Positions 53,766-62,112 of a DNA stretch of 64,000 nt are shown piece after piece. The notes beneath the pieces are model-generated. The model was given only the letters and a program-made list of their open reading frames with translations, did not search any database and had not been told where the DNA came from. A program made the translations under genes and the position numbers. Source of the stretch: an uncultured Actinomycetes bacterium (lineage in GTDB: Bacteria > Actinomycetota > Acidimicrobiia > Acidimicrobiales > RAAP-2); NCBI GenBank assembly GCA_903893745.1, contig CAITNF010000006.1, forward strand, positions 98,995 to 162,994, in the 5' to 3' direction. Position 1 is the stretch's first letter; each line of letters begins with the position of its first letter.

Positions 53766-54932
53766 GTGACCCGCTCAATACCCGAACAGACTTTGAGGCG
53801 ACTCACCATAATTGTGGCGATTCAGTGGATGGGCGCCACACTTGGACTCCCCCTGCTGCCACTTTTTCTTGAGCACCGAGGGGGCACGCCGAGCATCATT
53901 GGCTTCATCATGTCGGCCTTCTTCGTTGCCGGGGTGGCAACGCAGTTCGCGCTGGGCCACCTCGCGGATCGATTTGGTCGAAAAAAAATCCTTATCGGGA
54001 GTTTGATCGCGTACGGACTCGCGAGCATGACCTTCCTCCTTCCCGTTTCGGCCTCTTGGTTCGCTCTCACTCGAGTCATTCAAGGTGCCGCGGCCGGAGC
54101 CATTGAAGTGGTGTCGATCTCAGCCGTGGCGGCACTCTTCGCCGAAGCTGAGCGAGGGCGGGCCATTGCTCGAATTCTCGCGGCGCAACTTTTAGGATTT
54201 GCCATCGGCCCGGTGGTGGGCGTCGTGGCTTCGGTCAACAGTCTTGGTTGGGCATTCTTTGTCACTGGTGTAATTAGCTTGCTGGCGGCAGTGCAGACTG
54301 TCCGCACCGACCTTGGTGAATTGAGCTACGACCCTTCACCATTACCTCGAATTCAGTGGAATAATCATTTTGTTGGCGCTCTGATTGCCGGAGCAGCACT
54401 TGGTTTGATGATTGGAGTCCAAGAGACATCGTGGACCTTACTCATGCACCGTCACCATGCGAGTACCCTCCAGATACGGCTGAGTTGGACCGTCTTTTGT
54501 CTCCCGTGGGTTGCCCTAAGTCGAGCTGGTGGCTGGTTAGCCGACCACTTCAACCGACGACTGGTGGGGGTACTGGGACTCGTCAATGGGTCGGTGTTCC
54601 TCGCGATTTATCCCCACATCCATAACAACAACATCCTGCTCTTTACTGGATCGCTTGAATCAATCGGCGCATCACTGTCGATGCCCTCAATTGCCTCACT
54701 GCTCACTCAGGGCTCTGACGACCGAGAGCTGAGTAGACGTCAAGGGCTTTACGCGACCGCGAACACGGCTTCGCTCGCGGTGGCGGCGGGTATTTCGGGA
54801 ATTCTTTTCACGATTAACCCAGCTCTGCCCTTCACGTCGATCGCAATCATCTCGATGATTTTTGCGCTCTCAACATTGTGGTGGTGGCGTCACGAACCCG
54901 AAAGTCTCGCCCTAACGCGTCAATCGCACTAG
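53766..54932 (+). CDS. MFS transporter, DHA1-like exporter
   Basis: The 388-aa product has about 12 helices. WMGATLGLPLLPLFLEHRGG near residue 19 is the first-helix region, GHLADRFGRKKILIGSLIAY near 60 is a textbook motif A, RVIQGAAAGAIEVVSISAVA near 107 is the motif B region, and AAQLLGFAIGPVVGVVASVN near 144 is the motif C equivalent. These mark a drug-antiporter-type exporter. Start is GTG with no SD. It may be expressed independently of the CadD-like gene. Substrate unknown. Confidence 0.86.
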   Translation: MTRSIPEQTLRRLTIIVAIQWMGATLGLPLLPLFLEHRGGTPSIIGFIMSAFFVAGVATQFALGHLADRFGRKKILIGSLIAYGLASMTFLLPVSASWFALTRVIQGAAAGAIEVVSISAVAALFAEAERGRAIARILAAQLLGFAIGPVVGVVASVNSLGWAFFVTGVISLLAAVQTVRTDLGELSYDPSPLPRIQWNNHFVGALIAGAALGLMIGVQETSWTLLMHRHHASTLQIRLSWTVFCLPWVALSRAGGWLADHFNRRLVGVLGLVNGSVFLAIYPHIHNNNILLFTGSLESIGASLSMPSIASLLTQGSDDRELSRRQGLYATANTASLAVAAGISGILFTINPALPFTSIAIISMIFALSTLWWWRHEPESLALTRQSH

Positions 54933-54973
54933 CTACTAGCGGAACATTGCTCCGGCTTCGAACTACCTAGTAA

Positions 54974-56845
54974 CTAGACCGTCCAGATCTGATCCCACCG
55001 AGCGGAGCCCCCATCGGGGTTTAAAGTCCGTGTCACTCCATCGCCCGCTGTGGCATACAGCCAGTTCTGTACATTATTTCGCGCAGCGAACGCGGTCAGC
55101 AGGTGCGTGAGAAAGAGGTAATTGACATTTTTCGCGAATTGGCTGTTGACGGTTTGCCAGTTGGCAATACTCGACGCTGAACCTCGTGGTAACGAAAGTG
55201 CGGCGGCCATTGACTGTTCAATCGTCCGATCAGCCTGGTGAGCAAAGTTAACCTCACCAGGAATAATTGTGCCCGCCGGTAGTGACGTAAGACTGAGTCC
55301 AACGGGGAACGGGTCCGTGGCCGATACCGAGTCCCACCATACGTAGTTCAAACCTTGATCGACTCCACCAAACTGATTCCACTGCGCGGAGTCATAGGAA
55401 CCCTGGATAACGTTCGCAATCAGGGTTCCTTGCTGCACCGGTCGAGGTGTCACTGTGATACCCACTGCAGCCAACTGCTGCTGGATAAAACCGAATGCTT
55501 GAGTTGCAGCGTTGGACCCGGCGACAATATCCATAACAAAGGCCACCGACGTGACATTATTTTTCGATTTATACGCATTGACGAGCGACTTGGCTTGGTT
55601 GGGATTGTAATTTGGGTAATTGGGATTCTTGTAATACGGCGAGTTCGTGCGGTAAATACCGTCCGCAACCGTACCGACACCGGCACCGGTGGTTTTTAAG
55701 AACTGGGTTCGATTAATGGCGAAAGCACATGCCTGACGAATTGTTTCGTCACTCAGTACGCCACTTCGACCGGGCTCCCACTGGAGAGTTGAAGGATTCA
55801 CCGAACCCGACTGAGCACTCAGTACCGCCTGCTGGAGTCCTTTAGGTATTGGCTTTCCCGCCGCCACGTAGCTCTCCGCCAATTGACCCCAAACACCGAA
55901 CTGATTCAAGGTGCCACTGTTGTTCAAGATGATGCAATTGACCGACGGCTCGCGCGGGTCTTTGGCGTCAGTGCGGTACTTAATGTTCTTAATCGACTTC
56001 AGCGCACCGATACTCGCATTGTTTTGCGTCACGATCATGTCCACGCTGCCCGACTGCAGCGCTTGATTACGCGCCGCGTCATCAACGATGGTCACGAAGG
56101 TGAGGCTCTTAAGGTACGGGAGTTTGCGGCCGTGCGAGTCCTTGCGCCAGTAGTGAGGATTTGCGGTCATCACCGTGGGGTTTCCTGGAGTCCAACTCAC
56201 AATCTTGAATGGCCCCGTGCCGATTGGCAGACCTTTGTAGCCACTAACTAGCGTCTTTGGGGCGGCCATAAAAGTAATCTGCTGCTCGGCAAGATTAACG
56301 TCGAAACTAGAGAACGGAATAACCATGTTGTAGGCAACCGTGTACGGTCCCGTCGCCACAACTGACTTGATGATTGGCAAAATTGCGGGCCCGACCGGAC
56401 TGCCTGGCGACTGCGTCGCCTTGTAGTTCGCTACCACCGCAGCCGCGTTGAACGCAGTGCCGTCAGTGAATTTCACTCCTTTGCGTAACGTTACCGTCCA
56501 GACGGTGTAGTTACTATTAGGTGTTGCTTTCAGTCCTAACATTGGCAACACTGTCTTGCCATCACTCGACATCTGGAAGAGCGGGTCGTAAACGGCGTTG
56601 GCGCGACTAAATGCCGACGCGTCCATTGAGGCCTGTGAACCATTGAAGTTCGAAACTGAAAGCACGTCCGACAAGACGCCAACTTTCAGGTGCCCACCAA
56701 TTCTTGGTGTCCCGGAATTGACACCAGTGGCAGCGCTGGCCATGTCGGCGAGCAGGCCATCACCGATTCCCCCGGCGACGACGACTCCACCCAGTGTGGC
56801 AGCGGTGTGCGTTAGAAACGATCGACGATCAAGATTTGCAGACAT
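54974..56845 (-). CDS. Tat-exported ABC substrate-binding protein, family 5 (peptide/nickel type)
   Basis: The 623-aa product begins with a Tat signal (NLDRRSFLTHTAATLGG, then a hydrophobic stretch to about residue 40), so it is exported folded. The body matches family 5 solute-binding proteins: FSRANAVYDPLFQMSSDGKT near residue 80, VTLRKGVKFTDGTAFNAAAV near 118, GTGPFKIVSWTPGNP near 212, and RQACAFAINRTQFL near 370. Such proteins bind peptides, opines or nickel complexes. No permease or ATPase genes are adjacent, so it is an orphan here. The SD AGGA lies 5 nt before the ATG. Confidence 0.9.
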   Translation of the reverse strand: MSANLDRRSFLTHTAATLGGVVVAGGIGDGLLADMASAATGVNSGTPRIGGHLKVGVLSDVLSVSNFNGSQASMDASAFSRANAVYDPLFQMSSDGKTVLPMLGLKATPNSNYTVWTVTLRKGVKFTDGTAFNAAAVVANYKATQSPGSPVGPAILPIIKSVVATGPYTVAYNMVIPFSSFDVNLAEQQITFMAAPKTLVSGYKGLPIGTGPFKIVSWTPGNPTVMTANPHYWRKDSHGRKLPYLKSLTFVTIVDDAARNQALQSGSVDMIVTQNNASIGALKSIKNIKYRTDAKDPREPSVNCIILNNSGTLNQFGVWGQLAESYVAAGKPIPKGLQQAVLSAQSGSVNPSTLQWEPGRSGVLSDETIRQACAFAINRTQFLKTTGAGVGTVADGIYRTNSPYYKNPNYPNYNPNQAKSLVNAYKSKNNVTSVAFVMDIVAGSNAATQAFGFIQQQLAAVGITVTPRPVQQGTLIANVIQGSYDSAQWNQFGGVDQGLNYVWWDSVSATDPFPVGLSLTSLPAGTIIPGEVNFAHQADRTIEQSMAAALSLPRGSASSIANWQTVNSQFAKNVNYLFLTHLLTAFAARNNVQNWLYATAGDGVTRTLNPDGGSARWDQIWTV

Positions 56846-57012
56846 TAAGTCCTACTTTCCCCCCGAGAACCGACACGATGTCAGTGCCTCTTTCGGGCAA
56901 CTTAGCAAGAAAATGCCTCTGGCGGAAGTCGCACCGTGAGAAATTTGAAGGTTCGAGAATTCGGCCCAGTCCCCGTAAGGATCGCCAAATGCCTTAGTTT
57001 CCTATTCCCCGC

Positions 57013-57297
57013 TCAATATCCAGTGTCATCGGAAGATTCGCCTTCGGTGACTACGGTGGTGGAATTCGGGGTCTTCGCTCCATCGTCAGAAAATCGCACG
57101 GTTGAGCTAGTGGGCTGACTAGCCAGGCCCGACGAAACAGTGCTGGTGGCGACGCTCTTGCTGGGCGTTGCGCTGGAGACCGCTGCGTGCCTTGGGACGA
57201 CACTCGCTACACCTGCTCCGGTCAAGAGGACCGCCGCAAGGATTCCGGAGGAGATCTTTGCGCTTTTGACTAACTTACGCTTTGTGGTTCGATACAT
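57013..57297 (-). CDS. Small exported or membrane-anchored Ser/Thr-rich protein, hypothetical
   Basis: The 94-aa product has a basic N-terminus (MYRTTKRKLVKSAK), a hydrophobic segment ISSGILAAVLLTGAGVASVV (~15-34) typical of a signal or anchor, and a Ser/Thr/Val-rich tail ending GESSDDTGY. The SD GAAGGG lies 6 nt before the ATG. It diverges from the NCS1 permease. No family recognised. Confidence 0.6.
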   Translation of the reverse strand: MYRTTKRKLVKSAKISSGILAAVLLTGAGVASVVPRHAAVSSATPSKSVATSTVSSGLASQPTSSTVRFSDDGAKTPNSTTVVTEGESSDDTGY

Positions 57298-57515
57298 TAT
57301 TTTCCCTTCAACGTGTCTTCAGAACTACCAGATACTCAGCATTGCCAGTCCAGATGAGACTCTCGTTGGCTGGGAGTAAGAAGTGTCTAAATGCTCATGC
57401 TTTCTGCGAAAGTTGACCGTTGCAAGTCATTCCCTTCCCATCGGTAAAACTGACGTCAAAACAAAGCGCCCAATGGTGCTCGAGCTGTAGAGCAGTAACG
57501 GAAGGAATGTAGCCA
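57298..57515. other. Divergent gap before the NCS1 permease
   Basis: The 218 nt hold a perfect CTTTC-TGC-GAAAG inverted repeat and the palindrome GCTCGAGC shortly before the SD of the permease gene. No riboswitch or RNA gene was recognised. Confidence 0.4.
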
Positions 57516-59036
57516 GTGTCTCTAGAAGAATCCCTTGTGGACTTGAATGCGGAACGCCCGTTCAAGATCGAGCAGCGTGGTATTGACTACGTACCCGAAT
57601 CTGCACGTTGGGCGACGCCACGAGGCATTGCGGGGATGTGGGCCGGGTCGGCAATCAACGTTGAGTACTTCATCTACGGTGCGCTCCTCATGGGCTTTGG
57701 CTTCAGCTTCGCTACCGCGCTCAGCATCATTGTCATCGGAAATCTTTCATTCCTTCTACTCGGCGTAGCTTCACTTCAAGGTCCCGAAACTGGCACCACC
57801 GCATTCAACATCAATCGAGCAGCATTCGGCACACGGGGTTCTCGACTGCTCAGTTTCTTCAACTGGATCACCATGCTGGGATTTGAGACAGAGGGGCTCA
57901 TCCTCATCGTGGGAGCAGGTGTCGTTATCTGTCAACTCGCCGGCACCAGTGTTGGCACACCTTTGAAAGTTGTATTCATTGTGGTGGCGACCGCCCTGCA
58001 GGCAGTGATGCCATACTTCGGCCACGCCACCATGGTCAAGGTCCTCCGATTACTTATTCTGCCTTTCACCTTTATTTTTGTCGTCTTAACGTTCTTCATC
58101 GGCGCACACGCCCACCCCTCGAGCCTTCCCGTGTTGGTGCATGGATGGGAGCCCTATTCGGCCGGCCTGGCATTCACCATTGCCTTGTCGGGACTTGGCT
58201 GGGCCGAGTGTGGCAATGACTATTCACGATATCTGCCACGCGACTCCAAGAAACTTTCAATTGTTGGTTGGATTTTTCTTGCCACCGCACTCCCAGAAAT
58301 CATCGTTATGGTGCTCGGTGCTTTGTCCTTTAGTTTTCTCGGCACTGCCACAACATGGAATAGTGCCAATCCCTTTGAATCGCTCTATCACCAGCCAGGT
58401 CTCCCCAGCTGGTTTGTGCTTATTTTCTTGCTCTTCGCAATTGCGCAACTCTTTGGTGTCAACTCTCTAGACCTTTATTCCTCTGGGGTCTCACTGCAAT
58501 CAATGGGTCTGCGCCTGAAGCGATATCAGGCGGTGTGCCTCGATAGCGTGCTCGCTTGCCTCCTGACAATATGGGCCACCTTGGGATCCACCTTTTCACT
58601 CTTTATGAAGGACTTTGTTGGCGTCATCATCGTCTGGATTGCGCCTTGGTTCGGCGTCTATATCACCGATTGGCTACTGCGCCGCCGGCGATACCACGCC
58701 GCTGAACTTCAGCGAACCGATCAATCGAATATCTATTGGTCGAGTGCCGGTTTTGGCTGGAGCGCCCTGTTCGCTTTTGGCGCGGGTCTGCTCCTCGCCA
58801 CTACCGCGTATTCGAAGGCCCCGCCACCGGTTAACTTTCCTCTGCACTGGATGACGCCTCTCTCCAATCACTTTGGCAGCTTCTATTGCAATGGGAGCGC
58901 CGCTGCCAACTGTGGGGCGCCGGGTTGGTTTGGTGGAGCAGATTTCTCGGTCTTTTTGGGCATCTTCTCTGCCTCACTCATCTACTACGTCATCGAGAGC
59001 ATTACGGGGCGCGTGCGTCGCCAACCGGCCCAATAA
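57516..59036 (+). CDS. NCS1-family purine/cytosine permease
   Basis: The 506-aa protein has 12 predicted helices and the NCS1 signatures: SARWATPRGIAGMWAGSAIN near residue 24, GPETGTTAFNINRAAFG near 90 and ALSGLGWAECGNDYSRYLPR near 230 (the conserved NDYSRY motif). NCS1 carriers take up nucleobases or related compounds with protons or sodium. A cytosine deaminase gene begins 50 nt downstream and upp is next, which makes cytosine the likely substrate. GTG 57516 has GGAAGGA upstream. Confidence 0.92.
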   Translation: MSLEESLVDLNAERPFKIEQRGIDYVPESARWATPRGIAGMWAGSAINVEYFIYGALLMGFGFSFATALSIIVIGNLSFLLLGVASLQGPETGTTAFNINRAAFGTRGSRLLSFFNWITMLGFETEGLILIVGAGVVICQLAGTSVGTPLKVVFIVVATALQAVMPYFGHATMVKVLRLLILPFTFIFVVLTFFIGAHAHPSSLPVLVHGWEPYSAGLAFTIALSGLGWAECGNDYSRYLPRDSKKLSIVGWIFLATALPEIIVMVLGALSFSFLGTATTWNSANPFESLYHQPGLPSWFVLIFLLFAIAQLFGVNSLDLYSSGVSLQSMGLRLKRYQAVCLDSVLACLLTIWATLGSTFSLFMKDFVGVIIVWIAPWFGVYITDWLLRRRRYHAAELQRTDQSNIYWSSAGFGWSALFAFGAGLLLATTAYSKAPPPVNFPLHWMTPLSNHFGSFYCNGSAAANCGAPGWFGGADFSVFLGIFSASLIYYVIESITGRVRRQPAQ

Positions 59037-59086
59037 AGCCAGCTGGAAATCAGCAAATACTGGCCCTGGTAGGTAAGACTGGCGCC

Positions 59087-59557
59087 ATGACGCAATCAAA
59101 ATCTCCGCTGAGCCGAGAGCTCGCTCAACGCATGTTGGCGACTGCCTACGAGGAGGCCGTCACCGGTCGTAACGAGGGGGGTATCCCCATTGGTGGTGCG
59201 CTCTTTACACGCGAAGGCGTGTTACTCGGTTCGGGCCACAATCGCCGAGTTCAAGAGGATGACGCTTCGGTGCACGCCGAAACTGACGCCTTTCGAAAAG
59301 CAGGGCGGCGGCGTGACTACCCGGACTGCGTCATGGTAACTACCTTGTCGCCCTGCTGGTACTGCTCAGGTCTCGTGCGACAATTCAATATTGGAGCGGT
59401 AGTAATCGGTGAAGCGACAAACTTCCACGGTGGCCACGACTGGCTAGCGGAACTTGGCGTCGAAATTATTATCCTCGATGATCCAGACTGTACTGAGTTG
59501 TTGGGATCTTTCATTCATCAGCATCCCGAACTCTGGCACGAAGATATTGGACTCTGA
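59087..59557 (+). CDS. Cytosine deaminase, yeast (Fcy1)-like zinc deaminase
   Basis: The 156-aa enzyme of the cytidine-deaminase fold should convert cytosine to uracil and ammonia. Zinc motifs are ASVHAETDAFRKAG near residue 64 (His ligand and catalytic Glu) and TTLSPCWYCSGLV near 84 (PCxxC). The C-terminal half, with IGAVVIGEATNFHGGHDWL, then ELGVEIIILDDPDC and ELWHEDIGL at the end, closely resembles fungal cytosine deaminase, unlike the unrelated E. coli CodA. ATG 59087 lacks an SD. Neighbours are a nucleobase permease and upp, so the three genes cover cytosine to UMP. Confidence 0.85.
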   Translation: MTQSKSPLSRELAQRMLATAYEEAVTGRNEGGIPIGGALFTREGVLLGSGHNRRVQEDDASVHAETDAFRKAGRRRDYPDCVMVTTLSPCWYCSGLVRQFNIGAVVIGEATNFHGGHDWLAELGVEIIILDDPDCTELLGSFIHQHPELWHEDIGL

Positions 59558-59558
59558 T

Positions 59559-60194
59559 TTAGTGAACGGGTGGGCCGAATAGTCGGTCGCCAGCGTCACC
59601 AAGTCCTGGCGTGATGTAGCCCACATCAGTAAGTTCTGCATCTAACGCCGCCGCCACGATGGTCACCTCGGGATGACGCGAGAGAACAAAATCAACCCCA
59701 GGTTGCGCGGCAATCAAGCAAAGGACCGTCACGTCAGTCGCTCCACGGGCGCTCAGCATGTCGAGTACGCACACCAGTGAACCACCGGTCGCCAGCATGG
59801 GGTCACAGAGAACGACGTGAGCGCCATCAAGCGAATCCGGAAGGCCGTCGAGGTAGACAGCAGGTTGCAGGGTTGCTTCATTGCGACGCAAACCCACGAG
59901 ACAGACTCGGTGATGAGGCAGTACCTCTTGCACAGCGGGGCTCATCCCGAGGCCCGCGCGAAGAATCGGGACGATTACGTACTCCGTGTCAATGCGCACT
60001 GACGGTGCGCCCTTCACGACCGGAGTGTCCACCGTGGTCGCGGTCAAGGGTGTGGTGCGGAATGCTTCATAGGCGACAAATCGAGAAATCTCTCCCGCGA
60101 GGCGTAAGAAATCTGCGTTGGAGGTCGATTGGTCGCGAAGTTGTCGCACTTTGTCAGCCACAATGGGGTGATTAATCACCTGTAAGGAATCCAC
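59559..60194 (-). CDS. upp: Uracil phosphoribosyltransferase
   Basis: Upp makes UMP from uracil and PRPP. The 211-aa product has the family N-terminus LQVINHPIVADKVRQLRDQS, VPILRAGLGMSPAVQEVLP near residue 75, the PRPP-binding loop LCDPMLATGGSLVCVLDML near 127, and the uracil-binding C-terminal GYITPGLGDAGDRLFG. It ends 1 nt from the convergent cytosine deaminase gene. GTG 60194 follows TAAGGT by 6 nt, so the start may be leaderless; the same bases could also act as a weak SD. Confidence 0.96.
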   Translation of the reverse strand: MDSLQVINHPIVADKVRQLRDQSTSNADFLRLAGEISRFVAYEAFRTTPLTATTVDTPVVKGAPSVRIDTEYVIVPILRAGLGMSPAVQEVLPHHRVCLVGLRRNEATLQPAVYLDGLPDSLDGAHVVLCDPMLATGGSLVCVLDMLSARGATDVTVLCLIAAQPGVDFVLSRHPEVTIVAAALDAELTDVGYITPGLGDAGDRLFGPPVH

Positions 60195-60200
60195 GGGGTC

Positions 60201-60206
60201 ACCTTA
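60201..60206 (-). promoter_or_regulatory. -10 element, possible leaderless promoter for upp
   Basis: TAAGGT on the minus strand ends exactly 6 nt before GTG 60194. Confidence 0.4.
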
Positions 60207-60267
60207 CGACCTTGGCCCACCACCGCGCAGCGTATTGTTGTCGGGGCCAATTAGCGAAGGGCGCTAG

Positions 60268-60273
60268 TACGAT
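60268..60273 (+). promoter_or_regulatory. -10 element, probable leaderless promoter for the ABC exporter operon
   Basis: TACGAT ends exactly 6 nt before GTG 60280; no SD is present. Confidence 0.45.
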
Positions 60274-60279
60274 TGACAA

Positions 60280-62112
60280 GTGCCTGTACCCCTGCGAAGT
60301 AAAGCAACCACGCAGAATTTCTCGAATCCGTTGGGGGGCGTTCGCTCCTCGTACGAGGGTCCTCGAGTCGAAATTTCTCGTGACCGCACGCTTTCGTGGT
60401 GGCGAAGAATCCTCCCGGTCATTGCTTCACACCGTTTTACTTTTGGTACCGCAATCGGCCTCTCTTTCGTCAGTCTGGTCTTTCAAACACTGATCCCCAA
60501 TCTTCTCAATGGAGCCATCACCAACGTGCTGGTTCGACATTCCGCGGCGCTGCACGTCAGCGTGATTGAAATCCTTCTCGTGGGGTTGGCGGCCGGGATA
60601 ACGGGAATAATTTCGCGACAGTACGTTTTTCAAACGGCCTACAACGTCGAGGCTGATTTGCGAACGTTAATCTACGAACACTTGACGTGGCTCTCGTTCA
60701 GTTTTTATGACCGAGTGCAGTCCGGTCAGCTCATTAGCCGGGCGAATAGCGATATACGCAGTGTGCAGATGTACGCAACATTTGCCCCTTTGATTGTCGT
60801 GCAGTGTTTTATCGGAGTAATCGCCTTTGGTTTTATGCTGTCCATAAATCTGGTCTTGGCGCTTATTGCCATGACGGTAATGCCAATTCTCTACGTAGTG
60901 GGCATCAAGATGCGGCGGGTGATGTTCCCCATCTCGTGGATTACCCAGGCTCGACTCGCCGACGTTGCCACCATTGTCGACGAGAACATCAATGGCGTTC
61001 GAGTTATTAAGTCGTTCGCTCAAGAAGAAGCTGAAATTAATCGGCTGGCTGACGCCGCCGAACGAGTGGCGTGGGCCTACATCAAGGATGCTCAGATTCG
61101 AGGTCAGTGGTCGCCCTGGGTGCAGAACCTGCCCCAGCTAGGACTTGCCCTGGTGCTGACTTTTGGGGGCCTCATGGTCATTCACGGCCATTTAGGGGTC
61201 GGCGCAATTCTGGCTTTCAACGCCTATCTCCTGATGCTCCAGGCGCCCTTCATGATGCTGGGCCAACTCGTCATGATGGGCCAACGCGCCAAAGCCAGCG
61301 CCGAACGAATCTTTGAAGTCCTCGATGAGAAGAGCGAAATTCAAGAACGTCCCGGTGCGTTTGATCTCGATCATGTCAAGGGTGAACTCGATTTCAAGAA
61401 CGTGAATTTCGCTTACAGCAATGGCGCCGAGATTTTGAAAGATTTCACGGCGCACATCGAGCCCGGTGAAACCGTGGCACTCGTTGGCCGAACGGGTTCG
61501 GGCAAATCAACAGTGGCCCGACTCGTCACTCGATTTTACGATGTCAGCGACGGGGCTATCGAGATTGATGGCCATAATCTGCGTGACCTAACGCTGACGT
61601 CACTACGCAGCAATGTGGGGGTTGTACTCGATGAGCCTTTTCTATTCTCTATCTCAATACGTGACAACATCGCCTACGGTCAACCCGAAGCCAGTATGGA
61701 AGCAGTCATGGCCGCAGCGGTGGCCGCCAATGCCCACGAATTCATCGCGCAACTGCCCGAGGGTTACGACACCGTCGTCGGCGAACGGGGCTACACACTT
61801 TCGGGCGGCCAACGACAGCGAATTGCCATTGCGCGCACTCTCTTGGTGAACCCTCCAATTTTAATTTTGGACGACGCCACCAGCGCCATTGACGTGCACG
61901 TGGAGGCGGAGATTTACCGAGCCCTTCGCAGCCTCCTGAAAAATCGAACGACCATCGTGATCGCTCATCGAATTTCGACCATTGCCCTCGCCAGTCGCGT
62001 CTTACTCTTGGAAGATGGACGCGTAGTGGCCAACGGGACACACGAACAACTGTTAGCCACCACGCCGCTGTACTCCCAAGTCCTCGCCCAGACCACCTCG
62101 GCGGAACAGTAA
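60280..62112 (+). CDS. ABC exporter half-transporter (type IV/ABCB-like), degenerate Walker B
   Basis: The 610-aa protein fuses a six-helix TM domain (~50-345) to an ATPase domain (~370-610). Walker A is VGRTGSGKST near residue 403 and the signature is intact (LSGGQRQRIAIAR near 506). Two catalytic positions differ from consensus: the Q-loop reads GVVLDEPFLF instead of a Gln-containing VxQ(D/E)PF, and Walker B ends LILDDATSAID with Asp in place of catalytic Glu. The H-loop His is present (IVIAHRIST). The next gene encodes the partner. GTG start without SD. Confidence 0.9.
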   Translation: MPVPLRSKATTQNFSNPLGGVRSSYEGPRVEISRDRTLSWWRRILPVIASHRFTFGTAIGLSFVSLVFQTLIPNLLNGAITNVLVRHSAALHVSVIEILLVGLAAGITGIISRQYVFQTAYNVEADLRTLIYEHLTWLSFSFYDRVQSGQLISRANSDIRSVQMYATFAPLIVVQCFIGVIAFGFMLSINLVLALIAMTVMPILYVVGIKMRRVMFPISWITQARLADVATIVDENINGVRVIKSFAQEEAEINRLADAAERVAWAYIKDAQIRGQWSPWVQNLPQLGLALVLTFGGLMVIHGHLGVGAILAFNAYLLMLQAPFMMLGQLVMMGQRAKASAERIFEVLDEKSEIQERPGAFDLDHVKGELDFKNVNFAYSNGAEILKDFTAHIEPGETVALVGRTGSGKSTVARLVTRFYDVSDGAIEIDGHNLRDLTLTSLRSNVGVVLDEPFLFSISIRDNIAYGQPEASMEAVMAAAVAANAHEFIAQLPEGYDTVVGERGYTLSGGQRQRIAIARTLLVNPPILILDDATSAIDVHVEAEIYRALRSLLKNRTTIVIAHRISTIALASRVLLLEDGRVVANGTHEQLLATTPLYSQVLAQTTSAEQ

